NCBI GenBank assembly: GCA_914767715.1
Contig: OU612066.1
Location: 33,952,283 to 34,016,282, forward strand
Direction of reading: 5' to 3'
Length of the DNA stretch: 64,000 bases
Source of the DNA: Membranipora membranacea
Taxonomy: Eukaryota; Bryozoa; Gymnolaemata; Cheilostomatida; Membraniporidae
A model generated the notes under the pieces. The model was given only the letters and a program-made list of their open reading frames with translations. It was not told the DNA's origin and did not search any database. The position numbers and the translations under genes were made by a program. Positions within the stretch are counted from its first letter, which is position 1. Every line of letters starts with the position of its first letter. Shown in pieces: positions 13,139-25,850 of this stretch.

Positions 13139-13213
13139 GTCATCTCTTCTCCACTCAATTTCTGCAGCCACTATAAAGCCTAGGTAGAGCTCACTCCAGA
13201 GTGATTTGGCTTC
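13139..13213 (-). pseudogene. Relict of C-type lectin exon 2
   Basis: Read on the minus strand, this 75-bp segment gives AKSLWSELYLGFIVAAEIEW followed by RRDD. It lines up with the lectin exon-2 segment around AKSLCGKIYSGQLVTAE and with the YLGFMVTAETQWRRDN of copy A. The conserved Cys is replaced by Trp. No exon 1 or exon 3 partner is visible nearby, so this is an older fragment than the seven clear copies. Confidence 0.7.
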
Positions 13214-13363
13214 AATATAAAAGAGTAAACAATTACCAGAATTATACAATAATATGCAATGTTGACAGTCACAATATTTTATATTGCCGCCTGCTACATC
13301 AACTTGCCTCCATTGTGATTAAACAAGGGCCACTGTCAGTTATAATGATTGCTCATACCAGCA

Positions 13364-13860
13364 GAGTGAGCGAGTGAGTGAGTGAGTAAGTGAGTGAGTG
13401 AGTGAGTGAGTGAGTGAGTGAGTGAGTGAGTGAGTGAGTGAGTGAGTGAGTGAGTGAGTGAGTGAGTGAGTGAGTGAGTGAGTGAGTGAGTGAGTGAGTG
13501 AGTGAGTGAGTGAGTGAGTGAGTGAGTGAGTGAGTGAGTGAGTGAGTGAGTGAGTGAGTGAGTGAGTGAGTGAGTGAGTGAGTGAGTGAGTGAGTGAGTG
13601 AGTGAGTGAGTGAGTGAGTGAGTGAGTGAGTGAGTGAGTGAGTGAGTGAGTGAGTGAGTGAGTGAGTGAGTGAGTGAGTGAGTGAGTGAGTGAGTGAGTG
13701 AGTGAGTGAGTGAGTGAGTGAGTGAGTGAGTGAGTGAGTGAGTGAGTGAGTGAGTGAGTGAGTGAGTGAGTGAGTGAGTGAGTGAGTGAGTTAGCGAGTG
13801 AGCGAGTGAGCGAGTGAGTTAGCGAGTCAGCGAGTCAGCGAGTTAGCGAGTGAACGACTG
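13364..13860. repeat. ~500-bp (GTGA)n tetranucleotide microsatellite
   Basis: The core is an almost uninterrupted gtga repeat from about 13387 to 13790. The ends carry variant units (gcga, gtta, gtca). A short run of cagtttcc-like units follows at 13861-13906. The open frames across it are repeat artefacts. Confidence 0.97.
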
Positions 13861-15584
13861 AGTTCCAGTTTTCAGTTTCCAGTGTCCAGTTTCCAGTTTC
13901 CAGTCCAAAAAAGGCGTGAACCTTTTCAACAGAATAGCATGATGTGCTTCTGAGGGCTCTCCTAAGAACTCCTCAAAAGAAACTGCCCCGTTTTGCTTTC
14001 TCCACCCTTTTATATCGTCCATGCTCACACGTTGCCAGTCAAAAAATGTACCTCAATCAAGGAGTATTTTAATTGTTTGAAATATGTCCTCAATTAAAAG
14101 AATTTTTAAGTTGTGCTTCAATAAACTTAAGCATTTCTGTCACATCTTGAAAAGTTTAAGTTTTATTCATAGTATTATTAATATTGAAGCAATTAAAATG
14201 TCATTCAATTAGCTAGAAGATGACACAAGATGTTCAAACAATTAAATTGCAATTTCCTTTGTTGAAACTATGCACTGTCTTGGCTGTGAGGTTTGAGAGC
14301 TCGAGATCTCATGACAACATATCGCTTAGCTAGCTGAACACAATAGGATAAATGAAATAAAGTGTACATTACTCAATTTAAACATGTTTCCTTCTATTTT
14401 AAAGGTTAAATTACCAGAATGATGGAACTTATCTGTAGACCTCAGGTCAAGGATTTTTCTTATACTCGTCATGTATGTATTGAGGATTTTGGCTTAATTT
14501 TATAGATCCTTTGCAATAATTCGTCCCAGTTTAAGTCTCAATATTTAAAGCCTTACTTCTGGCAACTTCCGGCTGCGTAGAATATGAAGTAAAATAAATG
14601 GGTGCTGCATTCATCAATGTACAAATCTAAGGTACATTATTGCTTATATCACAATTTGAAGTTGTCCCAATGGAGAAAAAACCTAATACAAAAGATCAGG
14701 ATTTATCTTTGTATGAAGGATAAACTCTGGAAAGGAAGCAGAAATGATGTCAAACACGATTCAAATACTTAAGGTGGAAAAAGAGAAGATCTCAAAAACG
14801 AGTACAGCGATAGAGGTGGGGTTTTTTTCATTCGGTTCCTGCATCTAGTAAAAATTGAGATTCAGACATGAATGGGCAAATAAAAAAATAGTGCAACGGT
14901 ATGGTCATGTAGTCGGGAATGGTAAGGCAACCATCCGATTAATCTAGTTGGGAACTACTGCCCGCCCGCGTACTCAGGCAGGCCAGTCCCTCTGACTCTG
15001 GCCCTCACAGAGCAGACACCGACCCTCCCGGAAGGCAGTAAGGTTCTGTTGGTTTGGGAGAGCTAATTAGAATTGTTTCTATCAAACAGTCGAAAGTACC
15101 ATAGAAAGTTAAAGATGCATTCTTACACTATGTAACGTTAATTGCAGAGGGCCTGCAAATACATCAGACAAAAATCTCCCTCCGAACCCCACTCCAGATC
15201 GTGTTTTAAAATAATTAACTGTCAGCCTTCATTCTTGGTTGATGTAATGGAGTCAATATCTGCATAGAAAAAATAAACTTTTTAGTCCAGTTCTTGATGG
15301 TATGAGCATAAGAAAGACCAACGGAAGACAGGGACTATGATTTTAATTTATATAGCAATTTCATCACGGGGTAAATCTTTATGTTTAAGATTATATTTTG
15401 TTGAAGAATTTGTTTTGTCAAACAATTTATTTTGTTGAAGAATTTAAATTGTAGAAAATTGCGGCTGTTTAGAATATAAAGTAAAATAAATGGTGTTACA
15501 TTCATCATTGTTTAAAACTAATTCAAATCATTGCTTATATTTGGATGTGAAAATGAAGCCAGTTCAAACAGTCAAAGCAGTATA

Positions 15585-16681
15585 TTATCTTCTCTCACAG
15601 ATGAACAGTCTCCTTGCATTTACACATTTACAATCACTCCATAATCCACTTGTCTTGGGGCAGACGCATGACTCATTTCCGTTGGTGTTGTCAGGCTCAC
15701 TAGATCTCCATGAAGGTGCAACCTCAGGGAACTCCTCAGCATCCAATCTGTTCCAGAACGCTTCTGTGCTATATCCATCCCAAAAGAATGTCTGTTGATC
15801 GACATCCTCCTGAGCACCGATATATATGAACTCTGAGTTTGAGTCTGAAATGGGAGACAGTTATAGAGATAGTTATATATCTAAATTCATATCAGGCTCA
15901 CAAAGTAAAACAATGCTGCGATGTTTGACTTCGCAAAATGAAGCTAGAAAAATGCATCTTTTTTATATACTCAACAAAATCCAGACCAAAAGAATGATTA
16001 AAGTTGACATAAAAGAACAAAGTGAATAGTTGCAAAATTCATGCGTCAAACGACCTACCAAGTGTGTTTTCCATGAGGAATTGCTTGAGGTTATCTCTTC
16101 TCCACTGAGTTTCAGCAGTCACCATGAAGCCCAAGTAGGTCTCACTGCAAAGTTCTCTGGCATCCACATAATACTCCCTTTCAGTACTGAGAATGAGACA
16201 GGATTTGGTTTCACCAGACCCGACGGCGGTGAAGTTTCCTGGGCATACCTCTATAAAAAACATCATCAGAACCGTAAATTAAAATATAAAATTAACAGTA
16301 ATAATATTTATATCGCATGGATCTATATCAACTAGGCTAAACACTGAAGAAACATGGGCGAAAGTCATGTGTCTTGATATTCTTACCTATCATCAAGGTA
16401 ATTGTATTGTAAAGTCAGAGGTAGTAGACATGTGATCAATGAACAAACTGATCGCTCAGACCAGCATTTAAATATTAAATAGCGCAATGACCATGAACAA
16501 ATATCTAAAGAATAGTCGTGTCTTAAGAAATACCTAACATCATTGAGCAACTCAACTAATCAATTAATGTAAGAAAGTGGACATTATTTTCAAAGCAGCA
16601 ATAATCCAAAAAGTGTATAAACCTACCTATAGCTGAGGCTACCTGAACACCTATAACAAGGAGAAGAGCAGCAGCGAACAT
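15585..16681 (-). CDS. Secreted C-type lectin, copy A (intact)
   Basis: Predicted as a small secreted Ca-dependent carbohydrate-binding protein; no ligand can be assigned. Coding exons on the minus strand are 16681-16627 (55 bp), 16250-16059 (192 bp) and 15844-15585 (260 bp). Both junctions are phase 1 with GT-AG borders, giving 168 residues. Residues 1 to about 17 are a signal peptide (MFAAALLLVIGVQVASA). The mature part has the N-terminal CPGNF/SCLIL pair of a long-form CTLD, FFWDGYSTEAFW, the Ca-site motif EPD, then WSD and a final FICE. It has eight cysteines, including a CVC and CKC pair beyond the canonical six. NFT is a possible N-glycosylation site. The start is fixed by the signal peptide and the conserved ATG in all copies. 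An AATAAA lies on this strand at 15426-15431. Confidence 0.9.
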
Positions 16682-16770
16682 GTTGTATGATGATGGGATT
16701 CTTCTGTGAGAAACTACTGATACTACTTCAACTGATAGTGCTGAAGTGACAAAGCAAGCTTCATACCACA

Positions 16771-16780
16771 TTTATATAGA
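16771..16780 (-). promoter_or_regulatory. TATA box of lectin A
   Basis: The minus strand reads tctatataaa, about 90 bp upstream of the ATG. The segment cacttcagcactatcag between the box and the ATG is shared with copies B, C, E and G and probably spans the transcription start. Confidence 0.7.
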
Positions 16781-17173
16781 TTTGGTCTGATGAAGCTATC
16801 TTGTAGCAGAGATGAAGCAATCGCACCATGACTTGACATATGCCATTAATCAATTGTTGTTCAGCCAATCATTATTAATGTTTATTTAAAGTATGACAAT
16901 GGGGATTTAAATACTTGATATTATCTCATATGTTGATCATATGGTTGTATACTAATACAAGGAAACCATCTTTATTCTGTTCACGGATGATGATATATAT
17001 TTCCCACTTGCGTCAATCATGATATTTTTACCAGTTTATATTTACATTTCGGAGAAAATGAAATTGAATTTCAATTTATATTATGATGACGCAAAATCTG
17101 TGACAAGGGAATGGGGTGTCAATGATTATTATTGAACTTAAAAACTCTTTAAGGGAACCAAAATGGACACAAT

Positions 17174-19806
17174 GGAGGACGTAAAGCTGGACGTAGGCAC
17201 AAAAGACGAAAGCCAAACAATCAGTGCTCTAGACAGTCTGCGCTTGTACCAACGGAAAAACAACATTTAACACATAGTGACAATGAAGCAGTGCTACCGT
17301 CGCTCCTATAAACCAACTATAGGTCGCTTAATGAATGGGAGCTTGCCGAGTTAGCAGTGCTTGTGGAAATCCATCAACCACAAATAATATGCCTGACCGA
17401 AACGTGGCTAACAGCAGAAAAAGAACAATCCCGGCAATTAGATGGGTATCAACATTTCTATTGCAATCACAAAAATCGCAGAGGTGGCGGGGTCGTAATT
17501 CTGACAGCTAATGACCTACCAACAACAATTCTGTCATCTTATACAACCAGCACCTATTCGGCTGTTTGGACCCAGAAAAATTACGATGACATCATAACTG
17601 GCTGTTTATACCACCCTCCCAACGCTGAGATTGATGATACGCTAGATTATCTCGGCGGTGTTTTAGCACAGCTAAGTAAGAAACACCACCCCAAATTTGT
17701 AATAGCTGGTGATTTCAAACATCTGCCAGTAGAGGGTTTGTTTAAGCAGCTGGATATATATATATAATTTAGTTGACTTTAATACACGCGAACAAGCAAA
17801 ACTGGACCTCATACTGACAAATATAGTGGATTATAAGCCAGCAGTTGAGCTTGCACCAATATCAAATAATGACTGCTGTTGTATACTGTTAAAAAGCAAC
17901 AAAGCCAAGAAAGCTTTTAAGTACAGTCGCACCAACAAGCAGCTAATTACACCAGAGCGGAAAACCCGAGTACTGCATGACATAGCCAAAGAGACCTGGA
18001 ACAATGTTTTGCTCTCGACAAATGTGCACACCAAGGTTGATGCTCTGCATACCACCATCAATAGGATTATAGATCATCACTGTCCATTTCGAACTCACAA
18101 AGTACGAAGAGACCGCCCTGCTCGGATGACGAATAGCATATCCAAGTTAGTGCAAGCCAGAGATAAAGCTCATAAGAACAAATGTAAATCCTGGAAAGTG
18201 TTAAGGGCACTGGTTCAGCGTAAAATCAGAGCCAGTAAAAGAGCATTTGTGAACAATCAGCTCAACAAAAATCAAAATACCAAAGAATGGTAGTCTACAT
18301 TAAATTCCATAACGCAGCCGAACAAAACAACCAGCGAGGTAAAGCAACCAATTATAGAAGGCCGTCCTATGACCAGTCAGTACTTCTGTGAACTGCTTAA
18401 TATCTACTATGTATCTGTAGGTAGTGAACAAATCTCAGACATTGATCCGGATAAAACCCCAGAATCTAAGACTCTACAACCTCTCAGTATAGGCGAGGTA
18501 AAACATCTACTCAATAAACTTGACACCTCAAAAGCAACATCTGAGGAGGCTTTCCCAACCTGGGTCTCCTTGGAAGGGAAAGAGGATATATGCGTCCCAC
18601 TGTGTAATATAATCAACTGTATGCTCGCAAGTGCCGAATATCCAGACAGGTGGAAACGAGCGCAGATCAACCCTATTCCTAAGATATCGTGTCCTACTAA
18701 GAACAAGGATTATCGCCCAATATCACTGCTCTGTCACCTGGGCAAGTTATGTGAAGAAGTGATCACCAACAAATTGAGAACGCAGCTGGATAAAGTAATC
18801 GATCCGTCGCAGTTTGCATACCAGCCTAATATTGGGACAGTAGATGCATTGATTCAGGTCATGGAGGACTTCACTGCCCAACTTGATAAGCCTCATACTA
18901 AATTTATTCAGAGTGCAGCATTAGACTTTTCAAAAGCCTTCGACCGCTTGCAACCTGCTATATTGGTTGAGAAAATGCAAAAATTTGAATTTAACCATGA
19001 GGTGATAACTCTTGTTAGCAGCTTCCTTCACAATAGAATGCAGTGCATCAAATACGGCAATAGCAGATCTACATATATCAGTGCAAAGATTGGTGCCCCG
19101 CAAGGGACTAAGCTTGGACCGATACTCTGGCTGAATTAATTGAAATGATCTTAAAGCAGAGGGATACAATCACGTAAAATATGCTGACGACGCAATATTC
19201 TATGTAGCAGTCAATAACCATACCGATCAATCTGCAATCGCTCCTGCCATACAATCAACTCAATCATGGTCTGCTAATAATAGCATGCTTCTGAATGCTG
19301 ACAAGACGGAGATTATCAACACATCCCTGAGTCATCATTACACCTATGATAACCAGTTACATATAGATGATTATTTTTTAACACCAAGCCCTTGCACAAA
19401 GTTTTTGGGAATATTAATAGATAACAAGCTTTCTTTTAACAATCATGTCGTTAATTTAGTCACCAAGTGCAACTCGAGGCTTAAATTATTTTACACTACA
19501 AACATTCGATCAGTAGTGTGCTATGGTGCCCCTGCTTGGTTCACGTTCCTGTCTAACCACAACAAAGATCGATTGGAACGAATTCAGCGATCAGCAACAC
19601 GAATAATCTACCCTGACGCTGAATATGACGAGAGGCTCACACTTTTAAGCATTCCTCATTTAATTGATTTTATGTTTGATCTTTCCTTTTCTCATTTTAC
19701 AAAAATAAAGGGTAATAGTCTCATCCACACTACCACAGACTGATTTTTAACTCTGCAACCAGGATGTCCTCTCGGGCCAGCCAAACATTCCGCCCTATCC
19801 GATGCT
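17174..19806 (+). mobile_element. Decayed LINE (Jockey superfamily), ORF2 only, in the lectin A upstream flank
   Basis: Comparison with the uninterrupted flank at 29860-29910 places the insertion between 17173 and 19807, with about 12 target bases lost. The order is a basic N terminus, a truncated AP endonuclease (IICLTETWL at about 17382, YHPPN, GDF at about 17710), a linker (LDLILTN, ending at a TAG at 18291), and a reverse transcriptase (DYRPISLLCHLGKLCEEVI, ALDFSKAFDRL, GAPQGTKLGPILW). After a frameshift near 19135 come KYADDAIF and FLGILIDNKLSF. ORF2 has at least two frameshifts and one internal stop, so it is inactive. No ORF1 was seen. Confidence 0.88.
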
Positions 19807-20915
19807 GTACAAAAATTTTCATAGACAGAAATTTAAGCGGATATTTATACCAATGCTCAATCTTAGTCTCAATCACAGCAACACGTTCCGAGGGGTTCTT
19901 TCTTTTTTCCTTACACTCTTATGTTGACTTGAAGAGTTAATTACAGGGATATGGTGACTGTGGTTACCTGTTCTGTATCTGCTAGCCTTGGATCACCACT
20001 TAAAGATGAGAGTATCAAAAGCAATTTCTAAACTATCCCTGTCAATCTCGAATGTCAATATAGCTCTGTAGACTGTAGAATAAAACATCCACTAAATACT
20101 TCTTTACAATTTTCTTTACATCCAGTTTTCTCAGGTCTCTGTTGACCGAATTTGTTTGCAATTTGTAATGCGAGCTATGCTGACTATGATCTCTGATTCC
20201 ACTTGTGCATCTTGTCAGAAGATGAATTGATATTTTTACCAGTATAGATAAAGTGAGATGAGATTAGGTAGCAAGAGCCACCGTAATTTCTAACTATTCA
20301 AAATCTACATCATCAGGATTCTGCTGCCTGGCCTGTAGTCAGGGCTCCCGTCAACTTAAAATCTTAGGCTGACCTTTTTACAGATAACTGAAAAGAAACT
20401 GATCCTGTTGGTAAAGTTAGCTGCATATATCTTTTGCTTTACCTTCAAATTCTAGGATGTGACAATTTCAGTCAATAACCAAAGCTCTAAAGCTTTTAAG
20501 ATCCAAGTGACATCCCCTTCATCTAATCACTAATGAAAACATGTGACAGCTACTTAGGGGATGCAGATGAAACATGTTATGCATCATGCTAGGTGTAGAC
20601 TTGCGAAACTGAAAACGGTATGTATGTGTAGATCTAACATTGGGGACAGTCAACAATTTGGGAGGTAAATAATTCACAAAAGAAGCGTTGTTGAGGGCAC
20701 TCAAGTGCAGCTTTTGTTGTGCGAAGAAAATTTATGTAAATAATGTATAATGGAAAATGACAAGCAATCCTAGAAAATAAGTAGTGACACAATTAATGTT
20801 AACCTCCCCTGGCTAAATCTAGGCAGATGTGATGCAAGTGATTGAGTAAGGTGAAAAGTTTGGTGGAATTGGAGAGATGGCGAAAAGCTGCCACACGATC
20901 AGCACATGGTGGTGA

Positions 20916-23815
20916 AAAGCGGGCAAGGTAAGGTAAGGCAAAGTAGCAATAGATTTTAGTGAATGAACAATGATGGCAAAAGTTAATTTCATAAAAAAAA
21001 GCGAAGCCATGATGACTTCACCACTGAACAGTCCAAAAAACCTGACTTGACTGAAGCTTCTGAATGGTCATAGGAAAATTGAATACAAACTGAATAGCAA
21101 CTACTAACAGAAATAGCCACTCAAGCACATGTGCACAGATATTGCTCATAACTTGATGAAAACTAATTAGCGACATGGACCTTTCACCCTCACAGTTTCT
21201 GACCTATTCGCATAGAGTCACCAAGCAATACGCCAAAAATGAAAAATCTAATCATGTAGGTTTTGAAGACGTTTCACTGAGAAGTGTTATGATGTTCTAT
21301 ATTTGAACTCAGGGATATTCTAATGCTTGGAATTTGGCTAATGGTCTATGTTCACTATTTTGCAAATCATGATCTGTAGATTGCTGGACATTGCATAGAT
21401 CTGGGAACAGGCTGAAAAATAATAGAAATGCAATATCATTTTTTGGAAACAGCCTTATCATAGAATTTTTAAATATATCATGTATATAAACTACCAGAAA
21501 ATGATGAAATCAATCACCGAACTGGATGATCTGACAACAATAAAATCTCATTGCATTTTTATTTCATGTGATGACACAAATACGGTATGGAGGGAGGAAG
21601 TCTTTGATCAGCGCTTTGCAAATCATCATGTGCGGGTTGTTATTATTGTTGGGTATTATTTTGAATTGAAAACAGGTTAACATGTATGCCTTTTCTAGAA
21701 ACGTCCTAGAGAAGACATTGCTAAATATATTCTGTATTTTTGTATGGCTTTATTGGCAAAAAATGGATGTTTTGAAAACATTAAAACCTCATTGTGTTTG
21801 ATTTTATGACACAAACACTGATGGTGTCAGAAATATAATGATAAGGAATGATACAACAATTTTCTTACAGGTTTATTTATATCCTTTTTAAAATTTATAA
21901 GCATTTGTCAATCTGTAGTGAATTTTATTTTGCTTGATAACAAATATATATGTTAATCAAAGCAAAATCCAAATCTTCTTTACCCAACTAAATAAGGTCT
22001 TATAATATCACAAAAAGTAACAATTTGTAAGGGAATCGATTTATTTTTTCCAAACACTGTTTGAAACACCTTGAGAGTCAAGTTCAAGGATAAGGTGTCG
22101 GTGATAATCAATTGGCACGCTCATCATCCTGAATGAATTATCCTGCATCTGCAATCCTTCTATAACCAAATTACAATCACGGTATACTTATTTATGAATT
22201 ATCCCTTGTTAATGGATTGTAGTCGGTTATTACATCTTGCATTTGAAAATATTAACATTTCCACATAATATTACAATATTAGATGAGATTGATTGCATTT
22301 TGATCCTGTTCACCATGTTTTATTTTGTCATCTCCAGGCCTCAATCTTTAAACTACTTCAAAGTTGATGTAGTTATGAGCATATCATTTCTCATGTCAAT
22401 TATTGCTGCACATTAAGTCAAAGGGCTGCAACTGCATCATTTGATTCACATATTTATTTGAATGACACATCAAAAATTCCAGTAATAGGTCATCATGTTT
22501 TGATAAACAACGACTTGAGCAAAAATTTTTGGCGACATTAAGGATGCAACATTGTGATGAATGCCAACTCACCCAAGCTGTGACCCCTAAGCTCCCAGTG
22601 ATTGTAAGTCACTGACTGCAAGTTTGGCCTTCAACTGCAACTGTTGGTCTCCAGATCATGGGGATAATCTGCCTTTAAACAGGATAAGCGTCAGTCTTCG
22701 AATCTTTTATTATGACACTCTTGCCAAACCATCTACAACTAAACAAAACAAAATGTGAGTACAGAGATTAAGAGTAGTAGTCAGGGAAGCTGGAGCCCTT
22801 ATCAATATTCTGAGCTCCCCTGTCATTTGAAAAGGACGGTAAATGACCTTGGCACCTCAATATGTATGTTGTTGGTTAGCCAATCACGAACACATTTAAT
22901 GCTTTAAAGGAAATGTACAGATACTAGTATAAATGGACTGTGCTCCATAACAGACCCACAGATCACAAGGGGACCTTTGAATCAAGGAGGGCCAACTCCA
23001 AACTATACAACCATTGCAATCTACAAAATCCATGTTTGCAAAATGTTAATTTCTCCTTGGGTAATTGTAAACAAAGTGTGTTAAAATAATTGTGCTTATT
23101 GAGCCAATTACATGTGTCGCTAAACTTAACAATATTTCTTATCCGTAACAAATTCACTTTTGGGACAATACTTTTTGAGTGCTAAATAATTAGCACACAT
23201 CCTGATATGACCATTGGTATAATATCGAAGGTTTTGGAGTTATAAGAGTAGGAATCTAGATGTTTGATTGTAGCGCTATTATGTTCAATGTTGCTCTAAG
23301 CTAGTTCCGTATAGCTTTCAGCTTCATTGAAAAGCAATACTACGGCTAAATCTTACTGAACTTAGTAATTGTCATCATGGAAAGGGTATGTCTGTCTACA
23401 CCAAATATCGTTGTCTTGTTCTTGAGATACTTAATCCACCAACGATAACTCTAAATATTTTTTTTATCTGACACTGGAGAAAAATTATAAATCTCACTTG
23501 AAATTGATTGGTTAACAATGGCTGATTAAATCACTTTTAATTGATTTTACATATAATCAGTGTATTTAATATTTAAAGGTAACGTTAGAATAATGCTGCT
23601 TTATCCCTATATGTCACAAAAACTTATCAATAAAAAGATGAATGTTTTGTACATGGTGTGTTTGCTAGTTTAAAACTTGTGAATAGTGTGTCAAAGTAAC
23701 ACCTGTTACAGTAAAGCATTCGCATTTCAGATCAATACTGATACGGATTATAATCCAATCATCCTCACAATCTGGATATATCAGTTTGGAAACTTATCTT
23801 GGAGTGTGTTACTAA
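20916..23815. other. Non-coding stretch, nothing recognised
   Basis: AT-rich unique sequence between unit A and the MITE at 23.8 kb. ORFs are at most 66 codons with no domain, splice context or similarity to the rest of the window. Confidence 0.5.
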
Positions 23816-23823
23816 CGATCACT

Positions 23824-24217
23824 CAGGGGCGTATATTCTAAAAAATTTCACTCACTGACTTTTTAGAGATGAGCATAATGATCGGGCGCAGCCCTATCCA
23901 CACGCCGTAGGCGTGGCGGGGAGAGTGTGGGAGGGGCGCTTAAGCGCCCTCCCAACACGGAAATTTCTGCATATCGGTAGCAAAATAGTGCAAGCAGAGA
24001 GGTATTTCAATAGCTCACTGAGCTGTTGGGTACTTTCAGAAAACAACTCAATAGCAGTAGAAGATTACGGTAAAAATGCTCCAGTTATAAAGCACCCATT
24101 TGAAAAAAAACTGACCTTGATGGGATTCGAACCCACAACAATCTGAGTAACCGTGATTATAAGGCAGACGCTCTACACACTGAGCTATTCAGCCGTGAGT
24201 GCTAATATACGCCACTG
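23824..24217. mobile_element. hAT-like MITE with an internal tRNA-like segment
   Basis: The ends form imperfect terminal inverted repeats: left CAGGGGCGTATATTCT, right (reverse complement) CAGTGGCGTATATTAG. They are flanked by near-identical octamers, cgatcact (23816-23823) and ccatcact (24218-24225). CAG-type ends with 8-bp duplications are typical of hAT. The interior is unusually GC-rich for the region, with a cacgcc/ggcgtg hairpin at 23901-23915 and a near-palindrome around cttaag at 23939-23944. No transposase is encoded. Confidence 0.65.
24114..24197 (-). other. tRNA-like (tRNA-derived) segment in the MITE
   Basis: The minus strand has a good A box (tagctcagtgtgtagagcg) and B box (gggttcgaatccc) at tRNA spacing. 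The D and T arms can form. The anticodon stem does not pair well, and the acceptor halves do not match, so a functional tRNA is unlikely. The presumptive anticodon loop reads CTTATAA. Confidence 0.6.
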
Positions 24218-24680
24218 CCATCACTCAATTTTCAAACGGTCACAGCTGGGGTGAATCGGCATTCATCAACCTGTCTTGATAATAAACAAAATGCCAAAAT
24301 TATACTTTCAGAACACATTTCTCAATGACTGCGATATGTTGAAGGGTATTCACCATATTGCAGTCATAATGAAATGTGTTCTGACTATAACATTTTGTAT
24401 TATGTTTATAATCAAGGCAAAGTGGATGAAGTATTATAAGAACAAACTGACAAAAAGTCTGTCATTGACGCACATTGGCACCAAAATATCATTGTCAAGT
24501 GAAAAGTGCCTGTGATTCTTTGATGGACACATAAGTGTCATGTCTTTAAATTTGACTGGCTATTTTTTTAAATGGATATAAAACATGATTGAGTCAACAA
24601 TAATTGTTTTATGGCATGTGGTGCTTTGATCCTGTTGCTATTTTTGCTACTGCAACTTGTTTTCCTCATAGGACCAAGCC

Positions 24681-24690
24681 TATATAAATG
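24681..24690 (+). promoter_or_regulatory. TATA box of lectin B
   Basis: tatataaatg lies about 100 bp upstream of the ATG. The segment cacttcagcactatcag follows at about 24711, as in the minus-strand copies, so the core promoter is conserved between the two orientations. Confidence 0.7.
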
Positions 24691-24782
24691 TTGTAAGATA
24701 TATTTATCATCACTTCAGCACTATCAGTAAAAGTGATTGGTAGCCTCCCAAAGAAACATCATCTAATTACCAACCATACAAC

Positions 24783-25850
24783 ATGTTCACTGTTGCTCTT
24801 ATCCTTGCTCTAGGAGTTCAGGTAGCCTCTGCTATAGGTAAGTTTATGATAATCTATCAGAATCGGTTTTAGATTCTTACCTCTTTGATATTATGACAGT
24901 GATGTAAAGCATAGCTTCAAATTTTTGTAAATATTAATAGGTATATTATGGGTTGGTTCAAAGTTCAATCTTGAATCTCTTTGTTCTTCCTATTTTTTGA
25001 TGTAATACTCATTGATGTTTGTACTAAGAAAGTATTGACGCTTTTGTTCATGCTTGTTCGACCAGTCAGTATATTTTATGAACAGATATTTAGCCCTACC
25101 AGCTCAGAACTTGCTTTCAAAGTTTAACTATACAAACTATAAAAAAACATATCACATGGTTTGGCCTCACTGATATAGATGTGGTAGACTAATATTATTA
25201 CTGTCAATATTGTATTTGATTTTGATTTAATTCCATGTTTTATAGACAAATGCCCAGGTAACTTCACCACCGTCGGGTCTGGTGAAACTAAATCCTGTCT
25301 AATTCTTAGTAATGAAAAGGAGAACTATGTTGAAGCCAAATCACTCTGTGGTAAAATTTACTCTGGACAATTGGTGACTGCAGAAACTAAGTTCAGAAGG
25401 GAAAACCTCAAGCAATTTCTCATGGAAAACACAATGGGTTTGTGTTTATGATCAATCGTCATCGAAGCTGCTTATTATCCCAGGTAGATGCCATGTTGTT
25501 GACAGCTACATTGCTCATTGATTGTGGAATCTGTCCAACACTTTCCGTTTGCTTCTATATGATAATGTTCCTCACAACTATTTACATCATTTGTAGACTC
25601 AGACTTCATTTACATTGGTGCTCAAGAAGACCTTAGTAAACAGCTGTTTTTCTGGGATGGATACAGCACAGAAGCATTCTGGAACAGAGCTGCTATCAAG
25701 CAATTCCCTGATATTGCCTCTTCGTGGAGATCTGGTGAGCCTGACAACACCAATGGAAATGAATCATGTGTCTGCCCAAAGACAAGTGGAGAATGGAGCG
25801 ATTGTAAATGTGTTAATGCAAAGAGATTTTTCATCTGTGAGACAAGATAA
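24783..25850 (+). CDS. Secreted C-type lectin, copy B (intact, divergent)
   Basis: Exons are 24783-24837 (55 bp), 25246-25437 (192 bp) and 25597-25850 (254 bp), phase 1 throughout, encoding 166 residues. It has the signal peptide MFTVALILALGVQVASA, then DKCPGNFTTVGSGETKSC, FIYIGAQEDLSKQLFFWDGY, the Ca-site motif EPD, WSD and the terminus FICETR. It keeps the eight-cysteine pattern of copy A, including CVC and CKC, but lacks the two residues that copy A has at the start of exon 3 and differs at many surface positions. It lies on the opposite strand to copy C and tail to tail with it. With copy D it forms a separate subfamily. Confidence 0.9.

Larger units (their letters stand above)
14368..20915. 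repeat. Lectin duplication unit A (lectin A plus flanks)
   Basis: The left edge at about 14368 starts at the same flank found at about 27310, 37100 and 46640. Downstream flank 14368-15480, lectin A, and upstream flank 16690-20915 all match the other lectin units. The match is interrupted by a LINE at 17174-19806. The FOXRED2 exon present in other units is absent: this unit begins just beyond where it would lie. The segment 20840-20915 is repeated at 30640-30715. Confidence 0.8.

Noticed and set aside
13364-13906. CRISPR-like regular repeats
   Set aside because: Repeats are 4 bp with no spacers, in a eukaryotic genome; a simple microsatellite.
13843-14028. 61-codon minus ORF running into the (GTGA)n array
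   Set aside because: Low-complexity start region and no homology; a by-product of the microsatellite.
15490-15798. 102-codon plus-strand ORFs recurring at every minus-strand lectin exon 3
   Set aside because: They are antisense shadows of exon 3; the lectin frame on the minus strand has signal peptide, cysteines and splice sites.
24114-24197. Functional tRNA gene
   Set aside because: A and B boxes are good but anticodon and acceptor stems do not pair; it lies inside a MITE.
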